From the NCBI RefSeq assembly GCF_029227915.1, contig NC_079882.1, positions 21,703,001 to 21,767,000 on the forward strand: a stretch of 64,000 bases of DNA, written 5' to 3'. Both the position numbers and the translations under genes were made by a program. Every line of letters starts with the position of its first letter. The stretch's first letter is position 1. Below are positions 63,939 through 64,000 of the stretch, piece after piece. The DNA is from Hydractinia symbiolongicarpus. Its lineage: Eukaryota > Cnidaria > Hydrozoa > Anthoathecata > Hydractiniidae. Under the pieces are notes generated by a model. That model saw only the letters and a program-made list of their open reading frames with translations, searched no databases and had not been told where the DNA came from.

Positions 63939-64000
63939 ACAGAAGTGAAGAAGCCTTCGTTGTACAGTGGTGATGTAAAGAAACATATAAAAAAGTTCCT
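63939..64000 (+). CDS. Possible start of an exon running off the window
   Basis: After a strong acceptor (TTTTTTGTTTTGTTTAG, ending 63938) the sequence stays open to the edge: TEVKKPSLYSGDVKKHIKKF. Lysine-rich, no recognised domain. It could belong to a gene to the right or be chance. Confidence 0.3.

Overview
The window looks like invertebrate metazoan DNA, most likely cnidarian. This is an inference from the AT-rich intron-dense host gene, and from a Polinton, Helitron, Copia and pogo/Tigger load typical of such genomes. It contains one large host gene followed by a pile-up of mobile elements. No tRNA, rRNA or CRISPR array was seen.

1-31.6 kb: a plus-strand receptor-type protein tyrosine phosphatase, 5'-incomplete. 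I could read 24 in-window exons by hand. Every splice phase agrees and they encode 1487 residues to the stop at 31618. The order is three discoidin (F5/8 type C) domains, a fibronectin-III-like domain, two RPTP-type membrane-proximal modules with a basic furin-like site, one transmembrane helix, an active-looking PTP D1 and a D2 with WPD changed to WPN. The introns hold a Tigger-like transposase fragment, a 615-bp Tigger-like MITE, a 141-bp foldback element and small repeats.

31.5-38.3 kb: a diverged inverted duplication of about 1 kb. Each arm holds the last RPTP exon and its 3' flank, with a spacer of about 4.7 kb between them. The second copy keeps the same 25-codon exon on the minus strand and is cut off by a Copia RNase H fragment (about 38.30-38.75 kb).

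38.75-53.35 kb: a GC-richer Polinton/Maverick-type virus-like element, truncated at its left end and decayed. It carries protein-primed DNA polymerase B (pseudogene), A32-like packaging ATPase, retroviral-type integrase, a split major capsid protein and a putative penton. It also has several membrane or coiled-coil proteins, three BRO-family genes or remnants, and three small zinc-binding or SAP-like proteins. At least ten frameshifts or in-frame stops show it is an endogenous relic. It has a viral-looking internal grammar: hairpins at nearly every gene end and at all three convergent junctions, a recurring TAAATG start context, 19-33 bp divergent intergenic gaps, and a dispersed palindromic repeat found only in the element and even inside open reading frames. 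Its right terminal region has CRE, NRF1-like and CACGTG sites.

53.35-64 kb: AT-rich DNA with a broken Helitron Rep/helicase (about 54.7-58.6 kb), two minisatellites that share a 67-bp period, a decayed small intron-containing coiled-coil/RG-rich gene, a pyrimidine-rich tract and a 207-bp tandem duplication. The last 62 bases may begin an exon of another gene.
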